Assembly (NCBI RefSeq): GCF_900105535.1
Contig: NZ_LT629779.1
Coordinates: forward strand, 3,100,001-3,164,000
Origin: Pseudarthrobacter equi
Lineage (GTDB): Bacteria > Actinomycetota > Actinomycetes > Actinomycetales > Micrococcaceae
Direction: 5' to 3'
DNA: 64,000 bases
Shown: piece after piece, positions 63,887 through 64,000 of the stretch
How positions within the stretch are numbered: the first letter of the stretch is position 1
Layout: every line of letters begins with the position of its first letter
The notes under the pieces: generated by a model
The model's input: only the letters and a program-made list of their open reading frames with translations
Database searches by the model: none
What the model was told of the DNA's origin: nothing
Program-made: the position numbers and the translations under genes

Positions 63887-64000
63887 CTCTGAACTTTCTG
63901 TCCGATGAGTACCTGCGCGCCGGCCACAAAAAGGCGCATGAGCCCGGGCAGCGGCGCGCAGTGCTGATGGGTAGATTCAATCAGAGAGTCAGCACCCAGG

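Overview
The window is high-GC, gene-dense DNA from an actinobacterium. The most likely source is a member of the Micrococcales close to Arthrobacter/Pseudarthrobacter. The evidence is a WhiB1-type iron-sulfur regulator beside a PdtaS-type kinase, the run secA – (alkX-like) – hpf – comF – lpqB – mtrB – mtrA that matches the mycobacterial Rv3240c–Rv3246c neighbourhood, an Rv3235-family gene next to secA, many GTG starts, and 1–4 bp stop/start overlaps. The genus is an inference; no rRNA, tRNA or CRISPR was seen.

Region 1 (1–2.7 kb) is one end of an integrated element. A large serine recombinase is transcribed away from a junction at about 1752. There the 5' part of a cpaF/tadA pilus ATPase gene stops matching its family just after the conserved HANS motif. 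The rest of the element and the 3' part of cpaF lie beyond the left edge.

Region 2 (2.9–23.3 kb) is a surface polysaccharide locus. A secreted GH25 lysozyme with five C-terminal repeats comes first. Then follow rmlA, divergent rmlB and a fused rmlC-rmlD (dTDP-L-rhamnose), a DPM-like glycosyltransferase with a DUF2304 partner, four more GT2 enzymes, a Wzx-like flippase, a DUF6541 membrane protein, and a galactan unit (glf, glfT2, Wzm/Wzt-type ABC exporter) with a LbetaH acyltransferase. Rhamnose and galactofuranose supply, transfer and export are therefore encoded together.

Region 3 (23.5–28.1 kb) holds a 1342-residue FHA–FtsK/SpoIIIE ATPase of the type VII secretion kind with no ESX partners nearby, ending in a 45-bp tandem duplication shared with a convergent small membrane protein gene.

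Region 4 (28.2–50.2 kb) is conserved backbone: whiB1, pdtaS, a large NAD-glutamate dehydrogenase, a CpaE-like/SAF pair, a small MerR/excisionase-fold regulator, a LysM protein behind helically phased decamers, the Rv3235-family gene, secA, an AlkX-like glycosylase, hpf, comF, lpqB, mtrB and mtrA.

Region 5 (50.3–64 kb) has a MoxR/DUF58/DUF4129/DUF4350 operon with a membrane-protein leader gene and a DUF4166 gene, a MetE-like plus chorismate mutase pair, and a dipeptide ABC transporter whose two ATPases are fused. No gene-free stretch exceeds 300 bases. The longest (2664–2957, 11267–11506, 28070–28300) hold small dyads or leader elements, or nothing I could recognise.
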